Shown here in pieces: positions 41,071 to 54,200 of a DNA stretch of 64,000 nt (its first letter is position 1; each line of letters starts with the position of its first letter). The position numbers and the translations under genes were made by a program. Origin of the DNA: Dendrophyllia cribrosa (lineage: Eukaryota; Cnidaria; Anthozoa; Scleractinia; Dendrophylliidae); the NCBI GenBank assembly GCA_024195265.1, contig JAJLRJ010000004.1:35348530-35412529 (forward strand), read 5' to 3'. The notes beneath the pieces are model-generated. The model was given only the letters and a program-made list of their open reading frames with translations. It was not told the DNA's origin and did not search any database.

Positions 41071-43988
41071 GTATGCTTCTAAAAGTTTTTCCTCTTGAAT
41101 AAACGTCTGATTAACAAAGACTCAGCCCCCCCTGGGCTCCCGCCCTAGCCTCACAACAGAAAGTATCTTTGGAACTAAAAAGAGCAATCATACGAATAAA
41201 TCTTTCAGGCTGCAAGCGGTTGTTAAATAAGCAAATCATAACTTTAAGAGTGAGTCCACCATAGGACCAGGCAAGTGTGGCACAAGCCCTCTCTTCGATT
41301 TCTACCAAACTTTGCCAGTATAAAGGTTTTGATAAAAGATTTAAAAATCCAAAGTAGTTTACATCTGCCATTATTCCAAGAGGAATTGGGCACCCCCATA
41401 GTTATTTTGTGGCAAAACCCCTAAAATTATCATATATTTAGTGTAAAATGAATACAGTTGTAACACTCACAGGATATAAAGGAATTCATTCAAACATTAC
41501 ATGTGTAATGTTTGTCCCTTGAGAGCCATATTCCGAGAAGATCGAGAATCGTAAGACACTCACGAAAAATCGAATTTTTTTCTTTTTTGGCCAAAACATC
41601 CCTTTTGGTGAACTAGTTTAAGGAAAAATAGTTTTAGGTCCCAGCGATTTATTTAAAAGGCGAAATTTAAAAAAAGTTTGAAAAATGGAATTATGACGGT
41701 TTTCGGCACTCAAAAACAGCAGAATTATAACGCAACTTTGAGAAGATGGTGAACGCGTAAAAAACATCTTCTAAAAACGAAACTTGGCACAAATGTTACT
41801 TTGTTCTTACGTTTTAAAACCCTGTTTAAAATGTTTGAAAAATGTGCTTGTAACTTATTTAACGGACGCATTTAGTAAGTCAACATTTGTGTCCATCAAC
41901 AAAAGCGGAAATGAAGGTCAACTTCGAAGGCTATAAATGGTCTCTGGTATGTATGATCTGATCATGAAACCTATATGAGAGGAATCCTTGGTTACCGTGT
42001 TGTCCTTTAGGAAAGTTTTAGCTTTGGAAATAAAATACCATTCCGACAGTAAATAAAACAATTATGGCATTTGAGCAACTACAACTTTATGCTAATTTGA
42101 GAGCTAGTTTCAGGAAAACAGCATAAACAGAAGAACGAACGACTTACCACAGCTTGTTCATCGTTTCTTTTGTAGTAGACGCATATTTCAGCTTTTATAT
42201 GTCTTGTTTAGTCGTGGAATTGCCAAGAGTCGAATATATTTTAAATAACGGAATTGTCAAACGAAAATTCTTGATGTCATTTTGAACTCGCCGATGTGGA
42301 ATCCCGGTGTGGAATTCCTTTTAATTTCGTCGGGATCAAAGGGTCAATGCATTTTGCCAGCCGACCTTTTACCATAGCTCGCGATTACCTTTGGTATTCA
42401 TTTTCCGTTATACAGAAATCATTTCTCGCTTTTTGTCAAAGGAAAGAATGACCCACAGAAATGCCGTTGGGACCTCGTCCCAAGATTATTTCATTCATAC
42501 GTGACATCAAGATAACCTCTAGCTAAGTAACGCAAGCCACCCGCAACGTAAGTCACGTTTTGTGTCACTAACTGTAAACAAATACAAATTTCTTTCGTTT
42601 AAATTGTAACCAAATGTTTATTTTTAGTTCAATATGTTTGTACTTTCTAATCTGAAATAAACTGCACAAAAACGGTAATTTATAGGTTGACGGCATTCCC
42701 CAAATTTCCAACCCCACTCCACCCTCACTGCCAGCTCTGCAGTAAAAAAAAGATACAAAATCAAATTATTAAAAGCTCGTGTTCAACTAACCTGCGATTA
42801 GCCGTTTTTTTTTTCGATTTTATTCCTCCGACAGACGGTCCAATCACCCTGTCCAATCGCAGATAAGTATTCACACTGCATTCGACGACTTATTTCTTCC
42901 TCCCCTGCCAGAGAGCGAACAGTCATGCCATGTTGCCGGCATATGTTATATTTTAGCAAACAGTTTCTGGTATTGTAAGTAAAAACTGTTATCGAGAACT
43001 GATTCGCATTTTTTATAGCGAAATGAGATAGAACAAATTATATCAAAGGTTACAAAACACTCTGCAGTTGTACAAATACTGGGGAGTTTGTATATTTTTC
43101 CTTTACATATGTCTACAGATCCTTCTTATTTTTTACCAAACATCTTTCTGATCTTTTGCTCTCGGACGTAAAATTTGCAAGCAAGTAGTTCAAAAAGAAT
43201 CAGAAAACGGTCAACAATGAGACTGAGCGTAACAGAGTGCTTAAACCCAAAACATAAGAATAACGCCGTACTATTTCAATGATGTAATTTGTTTATTTCA
43301 TTGTAACTGATGTTAAATCCCTAGCATAAGCATAAGAATTTGCGCCAAGTGAAAACGAACATTGCCGACAAACGATTACGCTTAAGCTTATGCTCAATGT
43401 CGTACGTGTTTTCATTGGACAATGCGGTGTTGGGCCCATTTTTACTGGACATAAGCGATGTAATGCTTCCGCTTATGCTTATGCTTATATCGCTAGAGGA
43501 AATCAGGCTTTACGCACTCTTTTCTCTGCAGAAGTTCTGAGTCAGTAAAGAAACACCGAAATAGAAAAAAATCAATACAAACAATAAAAAAAATTCGCGC
43601 GCTTCCCTTTTTCTTTCACCCCAGCCTCTCCTTGATTAATTCTTATCGCGGCACGAAAGAGGCCTCTGCGCAAACGAGAGATTTTCATAGTACCAATGAA
43701 ATATAACAAAATACATTATGTTTTTACATCAGTATTGTTTTCATGGAACTAACACGTGCAACTAACCACAGCTTTATTAAGAAGTTCCACCTAGAGTCCC
43801 TTGCGGCGAACAGGTTTTGAAGGCACCTCTAACTCCAGTTGCTGACAGATGTTTTGCAGCATCCCAAGCTTCAATGGCTGCAACAGGGACCCAGTCTTGG
43901 ATCATGGTTGAGATGCGAAGCGCCAATGCACGCGTCGAGACTCGTTCTTGCGCGCGAGCCTCGTCGACTGGCTTGAGCGCGCAAGTCT

Positions 43989-44301
43989 CCCGAGGGGGGA
44001 CTCCCATATAAAAATGACAGGGGTGCTCGTCGTACCTTTTAGGGGTCAAAATCTGCAGATTGGTCTTAGGATGCTTAAATCTAAAATGACAACAGTTAGA
44101 ATTATCGCGGTACCTTTTACGGTATAAAGCCGAAAAAAATATGACAATATAACAAGTGTTGTTTTAGAATTGGTACCACTTAGGTGTAAAAATTCATTTA
44201 GAGGCACACACATCAAACAAGATTCTGGTACCTTTTAGGGTGTTTTTCATAAATTTGCGACGAGCCCCCCCGTCATTATTATATGGGAGTCTACCCCCGG
44301 G
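43989..44301. mobile_element. TIR element with ACTCCCATATAAAA ends, copy 2
   Basis: The ends CCCGAGGGGGGACTCCCATA and TATGGGAGTCTACCCCCGGG are inverted. AATGACAGGGGTGCTCGTCG pairs with CGACGAGCCCCCCCGTCATT. Same family as 26767-27331, where the right end is duplicated and has a longer C run. Confidence 0.75.
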
Positions 44302-44600
44302 CCAAGTGTCTCACTCACTGTCGAACTTTTCGGCCGCCTTCACGCGGCTTTGCTTCTTGAAGGATTCATCTAAAAATATGGACTGTTCTGCAGTCTGCAA
44401 TCTTTATTCGGTACAGATGTTTACGCTTTTTACGAATAGTCTGCACTTCTTTATCTTTGAAAAACCACCGTTCGCATGTGCAGTCTAGAGTCTCATGTCT
44501 CATAGGGGTGGGGTGGTGGCAGAGTGGGAGGAGAGGGGGTTGCAGTTAAACTCAAAAATAAAAGTTGATTTGTTAAAAGAGGCGGGACGTAAACCCCTGG

Positions 44601-44870
44601 ATGAAGATCTGAAAAATGACGACAACTCCGAAGAACATCTTGCAAACTTAAAATAGAAGTATAAGCAAGAAAACAACAAACAAACAAAGAAGAGTAAACG
44701 TAATATTTCGGTTCTTATATCAAATGTAACAAAGATATGATATAAATGCGTTAACAGTTAGGGCCACCAGGAAGGTGACAAAGAATATTAATAAGCTAAT
44801 AGTTACAACAAATAATAAGAACCGAAATATTAGTTTGCAAGCTGTTCTTCGGAGTTGTCATCATTTTGTA
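44601..44870. repeat. Hairpin, about 270 bp
   Basis: AATGACGACAACTCCGAAGA near 44614 pairs with TCTTCGGAGTTGTCATCATT near 44846. AATATTTCGGTTCTTAT pairs with ATAAGAACCGAAATATT. The middle is unpaired AT-rich DNA. Confidence 0.65.
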
Positions 44871-46086
44871 TTTCTTACATCTGTCAGATATGGACAGAAA
44901 TAAACTTTCTACAAACCGGGATGAGTTGTCCTTTATTTATTTTGCAATAGCATAAAAAGATTTTGAAGCGATTACGTGACACTCATGACCACTCATTACG
45001 AATTCAACACGCCGCTGTAATGTGACGCTTTCTGGGTCAGCAGTCAGTAGGCCGAGGTCATTCTTGTCGTTTATTAACTGAATGATGATGGATATCTTAA
45101 CTAAAAGGCGATTCAAGATTGATACGGCTTCCACGCTATGCGGTTTGTTGTGTTTTTTCATCGTATGGTTGTTTTTAAAAGCAGCTAAAAGTAGCTTAAA
45201 AGGAGGGCAAAGCCACCTCAACAAAGTGCCTTGGCAGCCGTGTTGTGATTTGAATCCCGGTCTCCTCGGGCTTGCCGAATTCAACGTCAGTGGATTTATA
45301 CGAGCAAAAACGACCTATGAAAGCCGGAATTTACTTCAATCGCAACAGAACCGAGGTACAAGTAATAGTGAGTCGCTCTTTCGTGTTAATTGTACCATTT
45401 AGTATGTATTCCCGAGCCTAGCCCACTAATTTGCATAACTTTGTTCTCGCTCAGATGCCATAACCGTTTAATTCACTGTCTGAATGGTATTTTATTTCCA
45501 GAGCTAAAACTTTCCAGTAACCTCCAAACACAATTTCAAGAGAAATGGTGTAGCAGCTGTCAATCAACAGACGTTAATCATTAACCCTGTCACACAACAT
45601 TTCAAATATGTCAAAAAATGATCGATTTGAGAGGAAATTATCTCTAATGAGAAAACTTGTTCTAACGAGATAATACCACTCTAAATCAGATCTATCCTAA
45701 ATCTTTTAAAAACAGTTAAAAAATTTTGGCCTCAATTTTAACCCATTGAAAAACTTAAACTGAAGTTAATACATAACCTCAAATTCATACTTGAAGAGTT
45801 ACTTCTAGTCTAGTTTACAGAATGTTGAAAAGGCATTAAAGGTCGATTTCATATAAAATGAAATGGAATTATAGGTCATAAGAATCAAAAGGATAAGAAA
45901 TAAACTAAGAAGAATTATTCATGCAAAAACTGTCACGCAACAGTCCAAAACATATTTCAAAACAATTGGAAACATGCTTGATTATGCAATATTCATATGC
46001 AAGTACAAATAGCTTTATAGTTTTTATTTGCTTGGAAATGAGCTAAGAAAATACTCTAACAGCTTTTATATGCGTGCGTGTTCGGT

Positions 46087-46308
46087 TTATACGATGGGGA
46101 AGCATATGTCACACAATCTTTTAAAAGGTCGCTTACATGCATTACATCTTTCGTCTCTTTTAGCCAGTCCAAAACAACTTCTGGTTGTAATTATATAATA
46201 ACCTTTAGCATAAGAAGTCGGACAGGCTAAACACTTAACTCCGCCAGTATTTTCTCCAGGTGCCACGTCAAATGCCGTAAAGCATGTCAAAGCAAATTCC
46301 AAATCCAC
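46087..46308 (-). CDS. Cys-rich 73-codon ORF in the left arm
   Basis: Reads MDLEFALTCFTAFDVAPGEN, then CLACPTSYAKG, a GCFGLAKRDERC block and a C-terminal CKRPFKRLCDICFPIV. The mirror copy at 58512-58733 keeps the frame and most residues. Pattern C-x2-C ... C ... C-x2-C ... LC-x2-CF then stop resembles the C-terminal zinc-binding tail of piggyBac-type transposases, which would suit the TTAA target, but this is a pattern resemblance only. This copy has lost one Cys of the other (GENTGG versus GENTCG). Confidence 0.35.
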   Translation of the reverse strand: MDLEFALTCFTAFDVAPGENTGGVKCLACPTSYAKGYYIITTRSCFGLAKRDERCNACKRPFKRLCDICFPIV

Positions 46309-47299
46309 TTCCGAAAATGCAGTGTATCAAAATACCAAAAATTGCTCATGAGCTGGCTATTGAGTACATACCCTAGACATGTATCCATTGTCAGTGTGAA
46401 AAAGACAAAAAATGTCACGTTAAAAGCTCTGGACGCAAGCAGAACATACCAATAACCGCAATAAAAGGACCAAAATGACTGTTGACCAAAATATAAATTT
46501 GTATACCTGCAAGCGTGACAGGATTGAGTCCTACATTGTACTGGTCAGCGTTTTGTACCACAGGAATACCAGTGGTTAAAACAACGCAATCGGCTCATGG
46601 CAACACTAATTCATCCTTGCATTTGCAAAGAAAAATGTTGAATACATTGAAAAGAATAATCTGACTTTTGTATCGATACTCCTTTATGTTAAAGAAAACC
46701 CATTAAATTTCTCTGCTGGTTTACTTCTTGAGTCTCTTGTTTTACAGTTTTGTACTTGTAATACCGTAAAGTGTCTAATTCTTGCAGGGGTTTAAATTTG
46801 TGACTATTTTGTATTTGCGGGATGTAATTTCTACGATTACTTTGGTATTTTAAAAGGCTGAATTTATTTGAAGGAAGTTTACTTTTACGATAGGAAACAA
46901 AACTCGTAACAACATAATTGGTATTACTATAATGCAATAATGTTGAACATTGTCAGATTATCACATTAGGTGTGAACTGCTCTATTGTCGGGATTGTTGA
47001 AATCAACGCGATTTTTAATGCTTCGAAATGCCAGTGGTAATGTTAAGGTTTTACGAGAGTAAGTTTTACATTAACTTATTTTTGTAATTGCAAAAAATTG
47101 GACCCGCAAAAAATTTCATACCACAAGGAGGTCCCTAAAAACATAATCCACAACGGCCCACCCGCCCCCTCTCCACTCCAGCCCATCAACTGGCCTCTAT
47201 TTACCCATGGATAATCACTGACAATATGCAGAGAGAACATTAACGCTTAGGGTGGTTTTGTTCCTTGTGCATTACCCTTTTTGCAAAAAAAAAATAGTT

Positions 47300-48625
47300 T
47301 TGTCTCTTCTTAAGCCTTGGCAAACGTACTGGTGTAGAGGTCCAGAGGTATGACTTCAGCGATTCACAAGCTAGTACAGATATATGTGATCGCAGGATCG
47401 CTGCAATGAAAACGCACTTACGTAGATTTATCAATGAAGGTCATGACGTGCAAGCAGCGCATGGTGTGAAGGCTACCCATGAATCTCCTGTCAAAGTATG
47501 GCCAAACATTCTTTCACAAGCATACAAGCCTTTATCAATTTTAAGTTTCATTCCAACGGTCAGAGAGTTTGGAATGTTAGGGGCAGATAGGGGGAGTTGG
47601 GTTGGGTGGCTAGCCACCGCTCTTTAGACCGTCAGTTTTAACAGTTTTCTTTTTAACTGCAACAATGAAAAATTTTATAAACTTAGGCATATACCCGTAG
47701 CCACTCCCCATAAAAAATCCTGGATCCGCCCCTGAAGGTATACGACGTTTGCCAAGGAAAGTACTTTACCAATGCACAGCTAATGAAAACGGGGCCTCCG
47801 CAAGAAGCTACCACCATGAAAATTATGGAAGAATTCGGAATTCCAGACAAAGAGGTCTGCGCAGTCACACTCGCCTCTTTGTCAAATGGGGAATGCAGTG
47901 GTGGAAAAGATACACAATCCAATCAAGATGATGCATTACCCGACGAATGCCAGATCATGTATCAAGACGAGGAAGTTAGCTTTTCCTGTCCAGAAGAAGG
48001 ATGCGTTAAAAACATGTGACCTTCAAGAACTTGCAGAAACACCTCAACACAGGAAACCACTTCCTCAAACTCGAGAAGGAATCTTCTTGCAACGCAATTA
48101 AAAGAAAGTGGGGAGAAGCCTTCAGGAGTGGTGTTTCATCAGTGGTTATGTTGTAGTTCAATTTTATCCTTGGTTCAATTTTGATTTTCCATTGTTCTTT
48201 TCTATGCTAATTTATGATAATGAACATCAAACAAAGGAAAATCAAAATTGAACCAAGGATAAAATTGAACTACAACAGTTACACTGAGCACCCTCAGTCG
48301 GCATTATCTGAACAGCAATCGTGAACGAACATCCTACATTCGTCTGCAGACGAGGGTTGTCCTTTAAAAAAGACGAGAAAAGCAACACGCTTTTCAGATA
48401 AAGTGAAGCTTTATCTCAGAGATGTCTTCCTGGAAGGACAAAACAAAGGCCAACTCAGCAGACATCTCCTCCAAGCTAAAGAGTCTCAAGTCGAAAAACA
48501 CTAGTGGAAAGATGTTTGCTATAGTATAGAAGATTGGCTTACTACCAAGCAGGTTGCAAGCTACTTCTTGCGGCTCTCAGGATTAAACAAGAGTGGTCAA
48601 CTGTGCTCTGGAAAGGTACAGCTTC
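47300..48625 (+). pseudogene. Decayed cellular-type gene fragment in the core of the TTAA element
   Basis: In order on the plus strand: an exon-like piece at about 47304-47500 (VEVQRYDFSDSQASTDICDR, then MKTHLRRFINEGHDV); an intron with a dispersed-repeat fragment; then from 47739 YDVCQGKYFTNAQLMKTGPP onwards to a C2H2-like motif FSCPEEGCVK...FKNLQKHLNTGNH that needs one frameshift near 48010. Beyond a hairpin MITE (48149-48277) it resumes with TRKATRFSDKVKLYLRDVFL and SIEDWLTTKQVASYFLRLS, with stops. I have the impression that intact relatives occur as uncharacterised multi-exon proteins in cnidarians; this should be searched. Confidence 0.5.
48149..48277. mobile_element. TGTTGTRG hairpin MITE, copy 5
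   Basis: A 129-bp hairpin with GTTA on both sides (48145-48148, 48278-48281). It interrupts the decayed gene fragment. Its arms are closest to copy 2 (ATCCTTGGTTCAATTTTGAT). Confidence 0.85.
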
Positions 48626-48672
48626 ATCACAAGCACAGATTTCATTTTTGGCACTTACGTGTAGCGTTATTA

Positions 48673-49494
48673 GGGAGGGACCATTATTTTTCTGGAGGGG
48701 GGGATGAGAAATTTTCCTCTGCAAACATTTTTTTTTTAATTTATGCGCCTCTGCAATCATTTTATTTCCAAGAGCACCTTCCCGGAAACATTTGTTTTCG
48801 TTTTTTTTTACAGTGCTATCTTCTCTGGTGCCAAAAATATTTGCGCTAATAAGCTATTTTTCGAAAAAAAAATCAATAGTGCTATAGCCAATTATTTTGG
48901 CCACATACATTCCTTGTTATTTATAGTTGGGTTTGTTCTTCCTTTATAAGCTTTTATACATCACTTGCCGTTTAATTCCTACGAAACTACTGGCGCAAAT
49001 AAAGGGCAAATCCATGCACAGTACCGAAGTCCTGATCCCCTTTGACGTTGTTCCCACAGGCCATCATACTCGTACCACCTGGCCTGTGGTACCAGCGGGT
49101 GAAGGCAGGCACATTGCTGATTTAAAATGATTTCATCGCCATAGGTTACTCCAAATAACTTGTAAACAGTGAGATTCTGACCTTAAGCCCTAGCACAACG
49201 AAGAGCTTTTTGGCTGCTTTTTGCGAAGGCAAGGTTTTTCTTGTGCAGCCAAATGGAAAGAGACATCTTAAAGCTATTTTCAGCTGTATTTGCTTTAGCA
49301 TCACTGAGCAATATTTCAGTTTTGGAACTAATATTTTTTAAAAGTTTATCTGACTTCTCTGCAAACATTTTGTTTTTACACATGTCATGTTTTCAAACAA
49401 TTTATTTTGTATTTTCAGGCCCTGCAAACAATTTTTTTCAATATTTCTCATCCCCCCCCCCCCCCCCCCCTCCAGAAAAATAATGGTCCGTCCC
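48673..49494. mobile_element. 0.82-kb Harbinger-like TIR element
   Basis: GGGAGGGACCATTATTTTTC with TGGAGGGGGGGATGAGAAAT is mirrored by ATTTCTCATC, C19 (49452-49470), CTCCAGAAAAATAATGGTCC and GTCCC. TTA flanks both ends (48670-48672, 49495-49497). TCTGCAAACATTTT-like words repeat in both halves. Same TIR core (GGACCATTA) and TWA target as 28550-30227. Confidence 0.75.
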
Positions 49495-51271
49495 TTAGGT
49501 CGGTCCGAGGACACTTAGCCAAAGCTGTAACGCTTGACTATCATAAGGAACAAATTAAAGCTCCCTAAGCGTTAATGTCCTCTCTGCATATTGTGGTTAT
49601 CCATGGGTAAACAGAGAACCGTTGATGAGGAGGAGGGGGAGGGAGTGGGTGAGGTGTTGTGGGTTATGTGTTTAGGCACCTCCTCGTGGTATGGAATTGT
49701 TTGCGGGTTTAATTTTTTTCAATCACAAAAATAAGTAAATACAAAAAATACTCTCGTAAAACCTTTTTATTCGGGCTGCTTTGCTGCAAGCCAAGCCTGC
49801 TTGAGTATGAATTCGGTTGTGTTTCATCCTAAGAATGTTCTGTTTCAAGTGGTTTGTAGCCTGCGGCTTAGTTTTGCTGTTTTCAAGTGTTTTTGAGATT
49901 AAGAGTTTAGATGAATTGATTAAAAGGTTGGTGCTTTCTTGAATGGCTTCACATTTATAAACATATATCATGCTGCAGCGTTTACCGAAGTCTTTAAAAA
50001 TTTATTTAAAGTCCACAGATCGGTTTTAATTTTCCATACTGAGTTTGAAGTCAAAGACATTGCCTCACGTATTCACAGATAAAAATGACCACAAAGTGAT
50101 GTCGTATCACTCGACATACATAAGAGATAGCAACTTGTAAACAAGAACTCTACTTTTTGTGAAACTGGGCTTTAAGCGTACATAAGAAATTAAGAATTCG
50201 AAGCATAGCCAGTAGTGTAACTGCTCCACAATCGAAATTATATTAACTGTGACACTGCAGAATTCATCGACTGTTTCCTTCATTACTCGTGGCGTTACGC
50301 CAACGAGTTTTAAAATGCTTATTTTTCTGGGCAAGATATTAAAGATAAGAAATATGATCCTAGGAAGTTAAGGATATGATTCTAGAAAGTTCTGATTATC
50401 GACTTAATCACCGATTCTTCTCAATACCTGTGTTTTTAATAGCACACATCACTGCTCTCGTTTTAAATTATACAATGCAATGAAAGTTTTCCTATCGAAA
50501 TGATTTGAATGGCCAACCATTTGCGTTTGAAAATACGAGGTTTTTTTACAACATTTTTGCATGCGACTCTGCTCGTACAGTACGTAAAAGTCAACCAAAT
50601 CTAACAAATCTCAGCTTTCATATTTATGTCACGCATCGTTTGAGAAACAAATAATTTTTTTTATTTATTTATCGCCGAGGAAGGCTATTAACTCAAAAGA
50701 AGGAGTACAAGTTAGGATATATAAGATACTACACCGTGAGTAAGGAACCACATGATCGAAAGTTTGACGTTTTAATTTGAATCAAGAAGTTCTCCTTTAG
50801 TTCGATCATGCATGCAGTGGAGGTCACGGCCCTTCACAGTTTTGAAGGACTATACCAGTGGGCGTTACTAAACACCGGAATGAGCGAAATGAACCGGAAT
50901 GAGGCGGAATGGAGCGGAATGAACCGGAATGGACCGGAATGGACCGGAATGGACCGGAATGGAGCGGAATGGACCGGAATGGACCGGAATGGAGCGGAAT
51001 GGACCGGAATGGAGCGGAATGGAGCGGAATGAAACGAAATGAGAGTACAGTGAATGTTGTATTAAACATGCGTAACGCTAAAGGCTTTCAAAAGCATATT
51101 TTATTCATTTACAAGCTTTATAATTATTCGTTCAGGATTTGCTCTGATTTCCCCTACCCCACCCACCCGCCTTCCCCTACTCCACACCCCTGTCCGAGAT
51201 GGGCGTCGGTTTAACGCAATAATTTATTTCGCGCCAAAAATAATTTATTTCTCTCTCCCAATGCAAACAAC

Positions 51272-54200
51272 ATGGACGAGCCAACAATCGAGGACGTCGA
51301 CAATGACTCGGACTGGTAAGTTCTTAGAGTGCCAGTAGAATTATCTGATTGTTACAATAGTTTTATGCTAGCTATAGAAGATTAACGCAGGATTCACCAA
51401 AAAAAGGACTACATTTGACAAAGGTCCGGCACGATGATGATTCAAAGTTTGCTCGTTTTATACAAACAAACAGGCAGGTGATAATGTCGGTCCGGATACA
51501 AACAGTTGATCCGAGAAAACCCTAATCTCGGATCGCCAATTTACAAAGGAATAGTAGCTATTCAATAACTTGGCATACAACTGTGCTATTTTCATTCTGT
51601 CATTGGAACCAGCAATTCAAGTTCATCCGGTCCAAATTTTGCTCTACATTTACATGCTTTGAATTCAATCAGAGTTCGATCTTTGGATAATTTCAGAGGA
51701 CGGTAATCGAACTCTGTACTTGTCATAAAGATTAAAATGTAAGTTTTTAGATAGAAGGTTATAACGTCTTACTGTTTTTATGAGTGGGATATATTTATTC
51801 ACTAATTCAAACTGTGGGAAATGATGAAGATTGTCGATTCTGGAACAAATATGTGGTTGCGTAACTACAAGGTAATAGAAACTAGGCGAAACTGTTACAG
51901 TTGCAGGACTTTAGAAAACTAAGTCTACTGTTTCGACAGTATTGGCAACTGTTTAAATCATTTTTATTGTTGTTGATTTAACTGTAGAACACACAACATA
52001 TTGTTTTCACTGAACTGGTTAATTAAGTTGGCTCTAAAAGTTACAGTGCGGTAACATGATACTCCGCACAGACAACGCTATTTGCTCTCAATAAAAACTT
52101 CCTATCTGATTTATTCATGTAACATCTTTCCGGCAAAGTACACTGCTAAGCGATACCATATTGTAAAATGTCATTTGTATGGCTGGGAACAAAAAATAAA
52201 TTTGCAAAAGCTAAAAGTTATTTTTCTCTGGGGTTAAGAAATCACACCACCGGCCGCCACAGGGAAATTAAATTTAAAGAAGACCCAGATATATTTTTGT
52301 TTTGAAGTCAGTATCAAATAGCTTTTCTTTCCTACATTCAACAAAGTGTATAATACTTAAAATCATACGATTGTACATTAATACATGCATTGTGTAACAT
52401 TTTTTTTATGCCAATTAGGGAGGTGGTATGTCTGGATTCACCAGTAAAACTGAAGGAGGACGTCGTAGTACATGTCGTCGACTCGCCAAGTAAAAGCCCT
52501 TTGAAGAAAAAAGTTAAGGAAGACAAAATAGTTGCCGAGGTAAATATAACAGTCCATTGTGTTAAATTTGTTAATTTCTAATGGTTACCAGCATTTTCTT
52601 ATATTTTTTAAGGCGTGGCTAATTCAAAGGGTGGTGCTAATTTGAAAGTTGAGGGGAAGGGGGGCCTTAATTTTGCTCATCGATGACACTCTCTATTTCC
52701 ATTTACCCAAACTGCAAAATATCAAAATTCAAAAGAAAAATACTTGTTTTCAAGCTTAAAACCTACTCAAGACGTTTTCTAGTTTTTCTTAAAATAAAAT
52801 GTATGGCAGTCCTTGAAAAGAACACTTCCAACACAGCGTTTGCCGTAATGAAATATTTTGGATGGAATTTGAAGAACGTAAATTTTAAAGCGTACTATGT
52901 TCCAAACCACTTATTTTTTTCTCAGGGGAGTGGGAGGGTGGGGGACGTATTTTAAGCCTTATCAGGGAGCTCTAATTCAAGGCGAGGCGCCTTAGAGGTT
53001 TTGCACTGGCCTAATTTTCATATAAAAAGATGTCAGGAGATTTGAATTTTTGACCTTAACTTGGCACGGATGTGAAATAACATAAAACATAAAGCAATAC
53101 AAGTGAGTTCTATGATGACAACAATTTTTATAATGAAATGATTACATATATATGCAAATAGTTTAATTACATTGTCTGCATGCGTCTTAAACTTGTCTAA
53201 TATAAAAATAAATATACACAAATGTTTTGAACAGGTTTTATTTGCACCACTGTTTGATTGCTTTGTCCTTCAAAACTCAAAGCTTTGGTTAAATTCTCAA
53301 AATATAAATTAGTGGCGGCCATCTTTGATGCCAATTTCTGCCATCCAAGATGGCCACCACGATCACAATCAGCTGTAGAAGCTCTTGTATTGTATTTTGT
53401 AACAATATCCATTCATAAAACAAAAAGCACTGGGAAACAAATTGTATTCATAGCATTCATATTTTTCTAATGCGAATTGCTTATTTGCAGAGGTAACCAT
53501 TTAGACAGGGAAAATATGTTGTAAAAAAATATTTATGCTGTTTAATGGAAAATTTTAATAATTTCTACGGGGATTGGAGTTGGTCACCGCCTGTACTAGC
53601 ATCAAGACGAATGAGAGCTGTATTACGTCATTAATCACGTGTGAGCACTATTTATATTTTGTTCATGTACAACCACAATTTAAAACGCAATCTTAGAGAA
53701 AGGTTAATTCCGGGCTGAGTAAGTAGTAGGCTTGTAACAAGGGTAATAGGACTTATGATTTTGTCAATGCTTATCTCGAGTCAAATGCCCAGGAGTGTGA
53801 CCAACTAGGCACAAGGGCAATGCTCCAACCTAAGGTTCCTCAAACAAACAATTACACTCTTGGAATTAAACAATGCAGAATCGTTTAACCGTTAAATTTG
53901 TCTGATTGATAAATTGTTTTGCTTTTCCTCAGGCAACCAGTGAAAAGCCATTGATACGTCGTCTTTTTCTTGACGAAGAAAGATGTTCCTCCCCTGCTTT
54001 CCAATTGCAAGATGCGGATGACTTTTATAATGAAGATTTCAGCTTGCCAGTGTATTGCCGTTTAAGTAAAGGCCTTTCAGCCAAAGAAATATACAGCATT
54101 ATCTTAGAGGGGCCACCTGATGAGAAACTGTGTACCAAAAAGCCAGTCAGAGTACAGCACAACACCGTTTTTGTAGTGGATCTGGAGTCCGTGGGTATCG

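Larger units (their letters stand above)
41521..45515. other. 4-kb segment present only in the left arm
   Basis: The right arm is contiguous across this point (CCCTTAAGTAACCTCC when reverse-complemented), so this is an insertion in the left arm or a deletion in the right. No flanking duplication was found. It contains a small TIR element with CTAGCATAAGCATAAG ends (about 43319-43497), the 43989-44301 MITE and a hairpin at about 44601-44870. No gene recognised. Confidence 0.6.

Noticed and set aside
45235..45290. tRNA-like GGGATTCAAATCACAAC (minus strand CCCGG...TTGAATCCC)
   Set aside because: Only a B-box-like word; no acceptor stem, A box or anticodon arm could be drawn.
52683..52955. 90-codon open frame inside the MULE second intron
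   Set aside because: Lies in a degenerate insertion within an intron; composition Lys/Phe-rich, no motif.
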